DNA of 64,000 nt from Acidobacteriota bacterium (GTDB lineage: Bacteria > Acidobacteriota > Blastocatellia > Pyrinomonadales > Pyrinomonadaceae): contig JADKEF010000003.1 in the NCBI GenBank assembly GCA_016718135.1, positions 186,001 to 250,000 on the forward strand, in the 5' to 3' direction. This document shows positions 25,297 through 33,847 of this stretch, one piece after another. The notes beneath the pieces are model-generated. The model worked only from the letters and a program-made list of their open reading frames with translations. It did not search any database and was not told the origin of the DNA. Made by a program: the position numbers and the translations under genes. Every line of letters begins with the position of its first letter. Within the stretch, counting starts at the first letter, position 1.

Positions 25297-26694
25297 ATGA
25301 CAAAAGCCCCCCTACAAGTAACGTTGATCGCAATCGCGTCGATACTTTTTGGTGCATTTGAGGTGTCAGCACAGGACTCTCGTCCGCCGTTGGTGCAGGA
25401 AATTCAGGTCCAAAGGCCTGAGTATTCGGCGAGGCCTTCGTCGACGCCGCTGATCCAGAAAACTGGCAGTTCGACTGCCGCGATGCCGACGGCGGCAACG
25501 AGCAGCGTTCGGACAATGTTTCCGGCTCTGGCCGAGGTCGCTGTTCCCGGGTATTCGGGTATTTTGGTCGAGAATCTCGACGGCAGCGTCGTGGTCGAGA
25601 GCAATGCAAACTTCACATTCAATCCGGCTTCGAACGTAAAGGTTGCGACTGCCTACGCTGTGCTCAAAACTTTCGGCCCCGAGTTTCGGTTCATGACCAA
25701 CGTCTACACCGACGGATCGATCGACCGTAACACCGGCACGCTCAAAGGCAATCTTTACGTCTCGGGTAAGGACCCTGTCTTTGGATACGAACATGGCGTT
25801 ACGCTCGCACACGAGCTGAACAAGATGGGCGTTCGCCACGTAACCGGCGATCTGATCGTGACGGATAATTTCACGATGAATTTTGCGATGTCGGCGGCCG
25901 TAAGCGGACAAACGCTGATGTCGACGATCGACTCAAACAAGCGAAATGCAGCCGCGACCCGCACCTGGCTGAATCATCTTTCCTATGCGGGGAAATTTGG
26001 CACGGTACAGAGCGTCCCTGGCGTGACATTTGGAGGTTCGTCCTTCGCACAGGGCATTCCGAGTAATCTGACTCTGCTTTTTACACACGAATCGACGCCG
26101 GTCCGCGAGATACTCAAGGCAGTGCTGTGTTACTCGAACAATTTCCTCTCGGAAAGGCTCGGCGACACGCTCGGCGGCCCGTTCGCGGTTGCCCGCATCG
26201 TCCAATTGAACGCCGGCGTCGGACCGGCAGAATTCTCACTCGCCACATCGAGCGGCCTCGGCTACAACCGTGTCACGCCAAACGCGATGATGAAATTGCT
26301 CCGAGCCCTTCGATCCGATCTCGCCCGCTCCAAGATGACTTTCTCGGACATTATGCCCGTCGCCGGTATCGACAAAGGCACGCTCGAAGGGCGGTTTGAT
26401 ACTGACTTCTCGCGCGGCAGTCTCGTCGGCAAGACCGGCACGCTTGGCAATACCGATGGCGGAGCAAGCGCTCTGGCTGGTGAGGTAAATACGCGCAACG
26501 GTCGTCTACTATTTGTCATCTTCAACATGCGCGGCAGCGTCGCACGGTTTCGAACATTTCAGAACTACTTCGTGTCTTTGGTCCAGGGCCAATTCGGCGG
26601 AGCCGCTCCGATGCAATACGACGCGATGTCGCTCGAGACACGCATGGCACGCACACGCGTCAGCTACCCGAACGGCCGTTACGGCAGCGAGTAA
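25297..26694 (+). CDS. dacB: D-Ala-D-Ala carboxypeptidase / endopeptidase (PBP4, S13)
   Basis: 465 residues from ATG 25297; the open frame from TTG 25237 would place 20 odd residues before the signal peptide (ASILFGAFEVSAQ). The three penicillin-binding motifs are present: S112-x-x-K115 (PASNVKV), SNN in LCYSNNFLSERL, and KTGTLG in the C-terminal half. It trims or cleaves peptide cross-links of peptidoglycan in the periplasm. A Ser/Thr-rich linker lies between the signal and the catalytic domain. A strong terminator follows. It lies opposite the DUF4139 gene with a 260-base divergent gap. Confidence 0.9.
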   Translation: MTKAPLQVTLIAIASILFGAFEVSAQDSRPPLVQEIQVQRPEYSARPSSTPLIQKTGSSTAAMPTAATSSVRTMFPALAEVAVPGYSGILVENLDGSVVVESNANFTFNPASNVKVATAYAVLKTFGPEFRFMTNVYTDGSIDRNTGTLKGNLYVSGKDPVFGYEHGVTLAHELNKMGVRHVTGDLIVTDNFTMNFAMSAAVSGQTLMSTIDSNKRNAAATRTWLNHLSYAGKFGTVQSVPGVTFGGSSFAQGIPSNLTLLFTHESTPVREILKAVLCYSNNFLSERLGDTLGGPFAVARIVQLNAGVGPAEFSLATSSGLGYNRVTPNAMMKLLRALRSDLARSKMTFSDIMPVAGIDKGTLEGRFDTDFSRGSLVGKTGTLGNTDGGASALAGEVNTRNGRLLFVIFNMRGSVARFRTFQNYFVSLVQGQFGGAAPMQYDAMSLETRMARTRVSYPNGRYGSE

Positions 26695-26765
26695 AAGTAC
26701 GACAGACGGCCTCGTCTGCCGATCAGGTCGCGGTTTCACACAACTACATTTTTCCCAAAACATAT

Positions 26766-26796
26766 GAACAGACCAGGCGGTCTGTTCTACTTTTTT
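26766..26796 (+). terminator. Rho-independent terminator after dacB
   Basis: GAACAGACC and GGTCTGTTC pair over 9 bp around a 4-nt loop, then TAC and six T. A smaller hairpin (CAGACG/CGTCTG, 26703-26718) lies just before it. Confidence 0.85.
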
Positions 26797-26827
26797 GCGC
26801 TTCGTGAGATAATCTCGGCTTAACGCG

Positions 26828-28597
26828 ATGAGCGAAAACCCGCAGAACCAACCCGAAACAGAAGAACCCGAATCGCTCGCAGACCCGTCATCCGACGAGG
26901 CCGTCCTCGAAGAGCTTCCTAAACAAGCCAGCGTCGCTCGCTCGGCGGGAATCGTGTCGATCGCGGTGATGTTTTCCCGACTTTTGGGCTTAGTACGTGA
27001 GACTCTCTTTGCCTTCTATTTCGGAGCAGGCTTTCTTTACGACGCGTTTATCGTCGGATTTCGAATTCCTAATCTGCTCCGCGACCTGTTTGCCGAGGGT
27101 GCTTTGTCTAGCGCCTTCGTCAAAGTTTTTACAGATTATCAGGTCAAGAACGACGAAAAAGAGGCATGGCGGCTGGCTAGTTTGATCTTTAATGGACTCG
27201 CAGTCGTGCTCAGCGTCATTTGCATTGCGGGAATTTTCCTCTCACCACTTTTCGTTAAGGCCATTACTTACAACTATTTAGGCGACCCAAATCATTTCTA
27301 TCCGCCTGAAAAAGCTGCACTCGCGACCTTGCTGATGCAGATCATGTTCCCCTTCATTCTGCTCGTCGCTCTAGCGGCGTTGGCAATGGGCGTGTTGAAC
27401 ACAAAAGGGCGCTTCGGCATTCCCGCATCGGCGTCAACGGCGTTTAATCTAGTTTCCATCGTCTTCGGCCTCGGCATGGCGTATTGGCTCGCGGGAGGTC
27501 CATGGGAAAAAGCTGTCGACAAGATCGCGGTGCCGTCCGACGCGTCGCAATGGGCGGTTATCGGCATGTCGATCGGCACGCTGATGGGCGGAGCTGCGCA
27601 ATTGTTGATCCAGGTACCTTCGCTGTTCAAGGTTGGCTTTCGCTTCTCCTGGAAGCTTAGTTTTCGCGATGAAGGGGTCCGCCGCGTAATGCGTCTAATG
27701 GGCCCGGCAATCGTCGGAACTGGTGCAATTCAGATAAAAGTACTGGTCGATACCATCGTCGCATCCGGCATCGACGGCGGAGCGTCGTGGCTGAATTACG
27801 CATTTCGGCTCATGCAATTCCCTATTGGCGTCTTTGGTGTAGCGATCGGTACCGCGGCGATCCCAACTCTGTCGCGGCTCGCCTCTGAAGGAAAGCTCGA
27901 CAAATTTCGCAACACGCTTTCGGACGCGACCAAACTCGTCTTACTGCTTGCCGTCCCATCCGCCTGCGGCCTGATCGCCCTCGGAACTCCGATCGTAAGC
28001 CTCGTCTACGAACGCGGTCAGTTCGACGCTTTTGACACAAACATGACCTCGTGGGCATTGACCGCTTATTCGATCGGTCTCGCCGCATACGCCGCCATCA
28101 AGGTCGTGTCGCCCGCATTCTTCGCCCTCGACGACGCGAAAACTCCAATGTATATCAGCGTCGCGTCGATACTCGTCCACGTGCCGACGAGTTTTGGAAT
28201 GATGCAGCTTTTGTCAACTGTCGGCGTCTCGCCCGAACGCCCCAACGGCTACGGCCACGTCGGCGTCGCCCTCGCGACCTCGGTCGTCGCAACGGTAAAT
28301 TTGCTCGTACTATCCTTTTTCATGCGGCGAAAGATCGATCGGCTCAACGGTCGCGACGTGCTCTCATCGCTTGTCAGAATAGTCATCGCTTCAGCCGTTA
28401 TGTCCGTCGCTGCGTATGGGACGTACTATCTTCTCGCCGGATATTTCGGAACAAAAACTCTCCGCGTGCAACTGGTCGAAGCCTTCGTACCGATGGCCAT
28501 CGCAGGCGTCACATTCCTGATAGTCGCTAAACTTTTGCGGATCGGCGAGCTTGAAACTATGTACAAGAGCCTCTCAGCCAAGCTACGCCGAAGCTGA
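26828..28597 (+). CDS. murJ: Lipid II flippase MurJ (MviN)
   Basis: 589 residues with a 35-residue acidic, Pro/Glu-rich N-terminal tail before the first membrane segment. MOP-superfamily marks are clear: AVMFSRLLGLVRETLFAFYFG, GFRIPNLLRDLFAEGALSSAFVKVF, and VSLVYERGQFDAFD, with 14 or so hydrophobic segments. It moves lipid II across the inner membrane for peptidoglycan synthesis. ATG 26828. The upstream neighbour is a peptidoglycan peptidase, but a terminator separates them. Confidence 0.95.
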   Translation: MSENPQNQPETEEPESLADPSSDEAVLEELPKQASVARSAGIVSIAVMFSRLLGLVRETLFAFYFGAGFLYDAFIVGFRIPNLLRDLFAEGALSSAFVKVFTDYQVKNDEKEAWRLASLIFNGLAVVLSVICIAGIFLSPLFVKAITYNYLGDPNHFYPPEKAALATLLMQIMFPFILLVALAALAMGVLNTKGRFGIPASASTAFNLVSIVFGLGMAYWLAGGPWEKAVDKIAVPSDASQWAVIGMSIGTLMGGAAQLLIQVPSLFKVGFRFSWKLSFRDEGVRRVMRLMGPAIVGTGAIQIKVLVDTIVASGIDGGASWLNYAFRLMQFPIGVFGVAIGTAAIPTLSRLASEGKLDKFRNTLSDATKLVLLLAVPSACGLIALGTPIVSLVYERGQFDAFDTNMTSWALTAYSIGLAAYAAIKVVSPAFFALDDAKTPMYISVASILVHVPTSFGMMQLLSTVGVSPERPNGYGHVGVALATSVVATVNLLVLSFFMRRKIDRLNGRDVLSSLVRIVIASAVMSVAAYGTYYLLAGYFGTKTLRVQLVEAFVPMAIAGVTFLIVAKLLRIGELETMYKSLSAKLRRS

Positions 28598-28599
28598 TC

Positions 28600-28640
28600 T
28601 TCTTTGCGTTTTCTTTGCGTTCTTTGCGACTTTGCGTTAA
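28600..28640. repeat. Single-arm array of CTTTGCGT units
   Basis: Four CTTTGCG(T) units in a row, in one orientation only. It lies between murJ and the gamma-carbonic anhydrase gene and belongs to the same family as the paired arms at 12578 and 22761. Confidence 0.7.
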
Positions 28641-28649
28641 AAAATTCCG

Positions 28650-29153
28650 ATGATAAAAGCTTTCAAGAACATAGAACCCACGATCCATGAAACCGCCTTC
28701 ATCACCGACGACGCGATCGTCATCGGTGACGTCGAGATCGGCGAGGATGCAAGCGTCTGGTACGGCTCGATCATTCGGGGTGACGTCAATTTCATACGCA
28801 TCGGAGCGCGAACTAATATCCAGGACGGCACGATCATTCACGTCAGCTCGAAAACTCACGCGACGATCCTCGAAGAAGAAATAACCGTCGGCCACCGAGT
28901 CACGCTGCACGGTTGCCATGTCGAAAGCGGCTGTCTGATCGGCATCGGAGCGATATTGATGGATGGAGTCCGCGTCGGACGAAACTCGCTCGTCGGGGCC
29001 GGAAGTTTGCTGACGCCAGGTACACAAATTCCGCCACGCTCTCTCGTCCTCGGCTCCCCCGCCCGCGTCAAACGCGAGCTAACCGACGACGAGCTCGCAT
29101 ATCTCGACAAATCCTGGCGAAACTACGTCGAACTGAAAAAATACTACACGTAA
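28650..29153 (+). CDS. Gamma-class carbonic anhydrase-like hexapeptide protein
   Basis: 167 residues, left-handed beta-helix repeats (ITDDAIVIGDVEIG, IGARTNIQDG). The three zinc ligands line up as H64 (IIHVSS), H82 and H87 (GHRVTLHGC). Such proteins (YrdA/CaiE-type) bind zinc and act as, or resemble, carbonic anhydrases; not all are active. The acidic loop residues that serve the archetype Cam are not clear here. Cytoplasmic. ATG 28650 overlaps the edge of the repeat. Confidence 0.9.
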   Translation: MIKAFKNIEPTIHETAFITDDAIVIGDVEIGEDASVWYGSIIRGDVNFIRIGARTNIQDGTIIHVSSKTHATILEEEITVGHRVTLHGCHVESGCLIGIGAILMDGVRVGRNSLVGAGSLLTPGTQIPPRSLVLGSPARVKRELTDDELAYLDKSWRNYVELKKYYT

Positions 29154-29185
29154 CCCAGAACCGTTTGAATTTTTGGCTAAATTGC

Positions 29186-29246
29186 AACAGGATATACAGG
29201 ATGAACAGGATTTTTTCTTATCCTGATAATCCTGTCCATCCTGTTA
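29186..29246. repeat. Inverted repeat of ACAGGAT units
   Basis: The left arm (29186-29211) has three ACAGGAT units at a 9-base step; the right arm (29220-29246) carries their reverse complement (ATCCTGT). The intervening bases of each unit vary more than the core. It lies between the gamma-carbonic anhydrase and the HisRS-like gene. Confidence 0.75.
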
Positions 29247-29255
29247 AAATTCCTC

Positions 29256-29984
29256 ATGGTTAGCACACATCCAACACGCTCAATGCACGATTCCCTGGCA
29301 ATAGACGACAGAAAACGAGACGACGTGATCGGCATCATAAAGTCGGTTTACGAAACCTACGGCTTCGAGCCGCTCGGAACGGGATCATTCCAAACGGAGA
29401 TCAACCCGGACGAAAAGTCTGTCGAGGCAAATGCGATTCTCGCGGTAAACGAAGTCCTTGAGCGGTTGGGCATTAAAAATTTCGCGATCTATCTCGGCCA
29501 CAGCGACGTTTTGGCATGCATTCTCGAAACGGTCCGCGTGCCGGATTCCCTCCAGCCGAAAACCTTTGCCGCCATCCGTAATTTCAGTAAGTTCAATATC
29601 AAAGGCTTTGTGGCGGAATTGCAGGAGGTTGGAGTTCCGGAAAATGCTTCGACCACCCTTGCCGATCTTTTCCTTAAGACAGACGAGGTCCTCAATCAGG
29701 AACACGACATTAACCAGACCGTCGTCAGTAATTTGCTCAATATAGTCAACATCGACACGCTCAGTGAACTCGGCGCAATTCTCCGCCTTACGGGACGGAA
29801 GCCGGTTTTTGTTGACCCGGCGTTGCCCTGCGAATCGCCGTTTGAACCCGGAATAGTGGTCGAGGCCCGCACGTCCGGACTGGATATTTTAGGTGAAGGC
29901 GGCCGTCTTAACGGAGCGGACGGGCGATCCGTCTTCGCGTTCTCATTCGACATCGGGAATATCGTCGAGCTTATGGAATCATGA
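29256..29984 (+). CDS. Truncated, probably inactive histidyl-tRNA synthetase paralogue
   Basis: 242 residues. The first about 48 residues align with HisS of the next gene (start MVSTHPTRSMHDSL vs MASTNPARGMRDFL, then YETYGFEPL vs YESYGFEPL). A block of about 90 residues that would contain motif 2 (Arg of WRADRPARGRF in HisS) is missing. Alignment resumes at EANAILAVNEVLERLG and goes on to a GEGGRLNG relic of GGGRYDG, and ends without a C-terminal anticodon domain. The LARGLSYYTG signature has become a different stretch. The reading frame is intact with normal codon use. It cannot charge tRNA, so I read it as a pseudo-HisRS (regulatory or relic); HisZ-like regulation of HisG is one idea, but no hisG is near. 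Confidence 0.75.
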   Translation: MVSTHPTRSMHDSLAIDDRKRDDVIGIIKSVYETYGFEPLGTGSFQTEINPDEKSVEANAILAVNEVLERLGIKNFAIYLGHSDVLACILETVRVPDSLQPKTFAAIRNFSKFNIKGFVAELQEVGVPENASTTLADLFLKTDEVLNQEHDINQTVVSNLLNIVNIDTLSELGAILRLTGRKPVFVDPALPCESPFEPGIVVEARTSGLDILGEGGRLNGADGRSVFAFSFDIGNIVELMES

Positions 29985-30030
29985 AAAGAGCTTGCCGCGA
30001 CTTACCCGGATCCCTCGAATAAGAATTCTG

Positions 30031-30060
30031 ATTCGTGCTATTCGTGACATTCGTGGCTAA
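30031..30060. repeat. Short array of ATTCGTG units
   Basis: Three ATTCGTG-like units at about 9-base steps, in one orientation, just before hisS. The unit resembles the other dispersed repeats in style but not in sequence. Confidence 0.5.
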
Positions 30061-30069
30061 AATGTTTTT

Positions 30070-31497
30070 ATGGCAAGCACAAACCCAGCCCGCGGAATGC
30101 GCGATTTCCTCCCCGCCGACGTCCGCAAGCGTAATTACGTCATCAACATCATCAAAGAGGTCTACGAATCCTACGGCTTCGAACCACTCGAAACCCCGGC
30201 CGTCGAGAATATCGAGACGCTCCTGGGCAAATATGGTGAAGAGGGCAATCAGCTTGTCTTCAAGATCCTCAAACGCGGCGAAAAACTCGATCTCGAAAAC
30301 GCCACAAAAGAAAGCGACCTCTCAGACCTCGCTCTCCGCTACGATTTGACCGTACCGCTCGCCCGCGTTGTCGCGAATAACAAAAACGAGCTGCCCAAAT
30401 TTTTCAAACGCTATCAGATACAGCCCGTCTGGCGAGCAGATCGTCCGGCACGAGGTAGGTTTAGGGAATTTTATCAGTGTGATGTGGATGCTATAGGGTC
30501 GAGCTCGATGGTTGTCGAGGCTGAGTTGATCTCAGCTGTCGACGAAATCCTATCCCGACTTGGATTTCAAGACGCCGCGATACTTGTCAATCATCGAGAT
30601 ATTCTCAAAGGTCTCCTAGACATCGCTTTGATTGCAGAAGAAAAGCAAGCCGACGCTCTTGTAGCTTTGGACAAACTCGATAAAATTGGGCCAAAGGGCG
30701 TTGCTGAAGAACTTATATCGCGAAAGGTCTTTGACCTGGATGACGCAAACAATTTCGTTGATCTGGTTCGTAGGGATGTACGAATTCAGGTCTTTCCCGT
30801 CAGCGATGTTCCGCAAAGCGAAGAAGGACGAAGAACTCAGGAACACGGCAATGAGCTTTTTTTGATTGAGAAATTTAGAGATCTTTTGACGAGTTCCCCT
30901 GCGGGCTTACGAGGGGCAGAAGGAATTGCGGAACTATTTGATCTTTTGGGGCTTCGTTTGAATAATCGATTGTCGTTCCATCCAAGCTTGGCTCGTGGTC
31001 TTTCATACTATACGGGAACAATAATCGAAGTTGGACTCGATGCAGGTGACTTTAAAGGAAGCATTGGCGGCGGCGGGCGTTATGACGGCCTGATCGGGAT
31101 GTTTGGCAAGGAGCAGATCCCGGCCTGCGGATTCTCGCTTGGCCTCGAACGCATTCTCGTTGTTATGGAAGAACGCGGAATGTTCCCGGCTGAGATCGCT
31201 GAATCAACGCCTGCTGATGTGATGGTTACGATCTGGAATGAAGAGTCGATCGCCGACTCGCTGAAACTCGCCTCGGATCTCAGAAAACAAGGCCTTCGCG
31301 TCACGGTCTATCCTGAGGCCGACAAGCTCGGCAAGCAGTTCAAGTACGCCGATTCGATCAATGTACCATTCGTCTGTGTTTTAGGCGACGAAGAAAGGGC
31401 GAGCGGGAACGTTAAGCTCAAGAATATGACCAGTGGCGATGAGCAAAAGCTGCCGATCGAGGAAATTGGCGACGCCATCCGCAACCAGGTTCACTGA
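30070..31497 (+). CDS. hisS: Histidyl-tRNA synthetase
   Basis: 475 residues, longer than the usual 420-430. Motif 1 region (GMRDFLP...), motif 2 (WRADRPARGRFREFYQ), the His-specific LARGLSYYTG and GGGRYDGL, and motif 3 (CGFSLGLERI) are all present; the C-terminus carries the anticodon-binding fold. It charges tRNA-His in the cytoplasm. Bases about 30541-31065 look richer in A/T and use different codons from both flanks, as if an internal segment came from elsewhere, although the protein stays in frame. A HisRS-like paralogue lies directly upstream. ATG 30070. Confidence 0.95.
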   Translation: MASTNPARGMRDFLPADVRKRNYVINIIKEVYESYGFEPLETPAVENIETLLGKYGEEGNQLVFKILKRGEKLDLENATKESDLSDLALRYDLTVPLARVVANNKNELPKFFKRYQIQPVWRADRPARGRFREFYQCDVDAIGSSSMVVEAELISAVDEILSRLGFQDAAILVNHRDILKGLLDIALIAEEKQADALVALDKLDKIGPKGVAEELISRKVFDLDDANNFVDLVRRDVRIQVFPVSDVPQSEEGRRTQEHGNELFLIEKFRDLLTSSPAGLRGAEGIAELFDLLGLRLNNRLSFHPSLARGLSYYTGTIIEVGLDAGDFKGSIGGGGRYDGLIGMFGKEQIPACGFSLGLERILVVMEERGMFPAEIAESTPADVMVTIWNEESIADSLKLASDLRKQGLRVTVYPEADKLGKQFKYADSINVPFVCVLGDEERASGNVKLKNMTSGDEQKLPIEEIGDAIRNQVH

Positions 31498-31520
31498 ACA
31501 GCGATCCACAACCCCTAAAA

Positions 31521-33203
31521 ATGCACCGCAAACTCGAACCCAAACTGCTTACCGTCCTTCGCGAAGGCTACACCCTAAAGCAGTTTCGGGGTGACATGCT
31601 GGGCGGTTTGACGGTCGGTGTGGTGGCTCTGCCGCTCTCCATCGCACTGGCAATAGCGTCGGGAGTAAAGCCTGAACAAGGGCTCTACACAGCGATCTTT
31701 GCCGGGTTTGTGATCGCGGTCCTGGGCGGTTCACGCGCACAGATAAGCGGTCCGACCGGGGCTTTTATCGTGATCGTTTACGGTATCGTACAGAAATATG
31801 GGTACGACGGACTGGTCGTTGCGACCCTAATCGCTGGTATTCTGCTCATTCTTATGGGCCTCGCCCGAATGGGTGCGTTTCTCAAGTTTGTTCCGTATCC
31901 CGTGGTCATCGGATTCACTTCGGGCATTGCCCTTATCATCTTCTCTTCTCAGGTCAGTGACTTTCTCGGCCTCAAGCTCGAAAAGGTGCCGGCCGATTTC
32001 ACGGAAAAGTGGATCGAATACGCACGACATTCCGCGACGTTCGACCCGTCCACGCTGGCCGTTGGTGCGGCTTCGCTGCTGATAATAGTTGCCTGGCCGA
32101 AGATTACTCGCAAGGTCCCTGGGCCCCTGATCGCGATCCTTGCGGTCACCTTTGCCGTCCAATATTTTCAGATACCGGTAGATACGATCGCCTCGCGATT
32201 TGGCGAAGTGCCGAGTTCTTTACCCTCGCCCCAGTTTCCCGTTGTCACCTGGCCGCTTGTCCAACAAATGTTCTCGCCGGCGATCACGATCGCGATACTC
32301 GCCGGCCTCGAATCGCTGCTCGCAGCCGTCGTCGCCGACGGTATGACGGGAACTCGGCACCGTTCGAATATGGAATTGATCGCCCAGGGAACCGGCAATA
32401 TCGTCTCAGTGATGTTCGGCGGAATACCTGCTACCGGTGCGATCGCTCGTACGGCGACCAACATCAAGAGCGGCGGAACGACTCCATTTTCCGCGATCAT
32501 TCACTGCGTATTTTTGTTGCTCGTATTGCTGTTCATCGGCAAATGGGCGGCGATGATACCGATGGCCACGCTGGCCGCGATACTGATCGTCGTCGCTTAC
32601 AATATGAGCGAATGGCGTGAATTTGGGCACCTGCTCAAAAGCCCACGGGGCGATGTTGCGGTGCTGCTGGCTACTTTTCTGCTGACGGTCTTTATCGAAC
32701 TGACCGTGGCAATACAGGTCGGCATCCTGCTCGCGGCTTTTCTTTTCCTGCAGAAAATGTCGGCCGAAACGCATGTTGATGTGATCACCGAGAACCTAAA
32801 GGACGACGACGAATTTCAAACCCGCGACATGACCGGCATCAAAATACCTGCGGGCGTCGAGGTATTTGAGATCTACGGGTCTCTATTTTTTGGTGCAGTG
32901 CGGCAATTCAAAGAGTCGATCCGTGTGGTTGCAACCAAACCACGAGTGCTTATTCTCCGTATGCGTCAGGTCCCGACGATCGACGCCAGCGGCATACACG
33001 TCCTCGAAGAGCTCGTTAAAGAGACCAAAGACAACGGACAGCTGCTTATCTTTTCCGCAGTCTCCCGAAATGTATATCGCGTCATGCGAAAAGGCGGCTT
33101 TGTCGATCAAGTCGGCCGCAAGAATTTCGCGCCTGATATAATCGCCGCGTTGGATGTGGCAAAAGATTACCTAGACTCAATTGAAGTTGATAAAACAAGA
33201 TGA
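31521..33203 (+). CDS. SulP-family anion transporter with STAS domain
   Basis: 560 residues. The membrane part (about 1-430) has the SulP features GGLTVGVVALPLSIALAIASGV near 29-50 and GPTGAFIVIV near 76-85. The C-terminal STAS domain runs from about 440 to 555 (ILRMRQVPTIDASGIHVLEEL). SulP proteins carry sulphate, bicarbonate or other anions; the substrate cannot be told here. The gamma-carbonic anhydrase lies 2.3 kb upstream on the same strand, which makes bicarbonate a possible ligand, but this is weak. Its last 4 bases overlap the next gene. Confidence 0.92.
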   Translation: MHRKLEPKLLTVLREGYTLKQFRGDMLGGLTVGVVALPLSIALAIASGVKPEQGLYTAIFAGFVIAVLGGSRAQISGPTGAFIVIVYGIVQKYGYDGLVVATLIAGILLILMGLARMGAFLKFVPYPVVIGFTSGIALIIFSSQVSDFLGLKLEKVPADFTEKWIEYARHSATFDPSTLAVGAASLLIIVAWPKITRKVPGPLIAILAVTFAVQYFQIPVDTIASRFGEVPSSLPSPQFPVVTWPLVQQMFSPAITIAILAGLESLLAAVVADGMTGTRHRSNMELIAQGTGNIVSVMFGGIPATGAIARTATNIKSGGTTPFSAIIHCVFLLLVLLFIGKWAAMIPMATLAAILIVVAYNMSEWREFGHLLKSPRGDVAVLLATFLLTVFIELTVAIQVGILLAAFLFLQKMSAETHVDVITENLKDDDEFQTRDMTGIKIPAGVEVFEIYGSLFFGAVRQFKESIRVVATKPRVLILRMRQVPTIDASGIHVLEELVKETKDNGQLLIFSAVSRNVYRVMRKGGFVDQVGRKNFAPDIIAALDVAKDYLDSIEVDKTR

Positions 33204-33832
33204 AGGAAGTTATAGAAAATTACCACGCCGACGCCATAAAGTCGTTTCGCAACTACAAAAAGCTTGCTGAGCGTGCGATCGAGCAGATATCTGACGAAGA
33301 GTTTTTCGCGCTCATCGACGCCGAGGCGAATTCCATCGCAGTTGTCGTAAAACACATCGCCGGGAATCTGCATTCCCGCTGGCGCGACTTTTTGACTAGC
33401 GATGGTGAGAAAGAAGATCGTGATCGCGATACTGAATTCGAAATGGTCGATGAGTCGCGAGGGAGTTTGATGGAATTCTGGGAAACCGGCTGGCAAACGC
33501 TGTTCGACAGTATAGAGCCGCTGACTGCTGAAGACTTTTCACGCACGATCACGATACGAGGCGAACCGCACTCCGTCGTCGAGGCGATCAATCGCCAACT
33601 TACCCATTACAGTTATCACATTGGCCAGATCGTGTTTCTAGCAAAACATCTCAAGTCTTCCAAGTGGAAAACCCTTAGCGTCCCGAAAAATAAGTCGGCG
33701 GCGTTCAACGAATTCCTTGGTCACAAGAGAACGGCGGACGACGTAACGGGCAGTAGATTTGAGGCCCCTCTCGATTTCGCCAAAGCGATTGAAAAAGAAG
33801 TGCGCCCCACCGAAATTAGCTGGTTATGGTAA
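33200..33832 (+). CDS. DinB-like DUF1572 protein, 210 aa
   Basis: ATG 33200 overlaps the SulP stop by 4 bases (ATGA), so translation is coupled. The four-helix DinB-type fold is suggested by two His positions: VVVKHIAGNLHSRW near 50-60 and QLTHYSYHIGQIVFLAKH near 132-150, which are likely metal ligands. Family members are uncharacterised; some relate to bacillithiol S-transferases. Cytoplasmic, no signal. Confidence 0.8.
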   Translation: MKEVIENYHADAIKSFRNYKKLAERAIEQISDEEFFALIDAEANSIAVVVKHIAGNLHSRWRDFLTSDGEKEDRDRDTEFEMVDESRGSLMEFWETGWQTLFDSIEPLTAEDFSRTITIRGEPHSVVEAINRQLTHYSYHIGQIVFLAKHLKSSKWKTLSVPKNKSAAFNEFLGHKRTADDVTGSRFEAPLDFAKAIEKEVRPTEISWLW

Positions 33833-33847
33833 TCTATTGATGCTTTT

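Noticed and set aside
29256..29984. Assembly duplicate of hisS
   Set aside because: The two genes differ throughout, at protein and base level, and one has a clean internal deletion; not a copy error.
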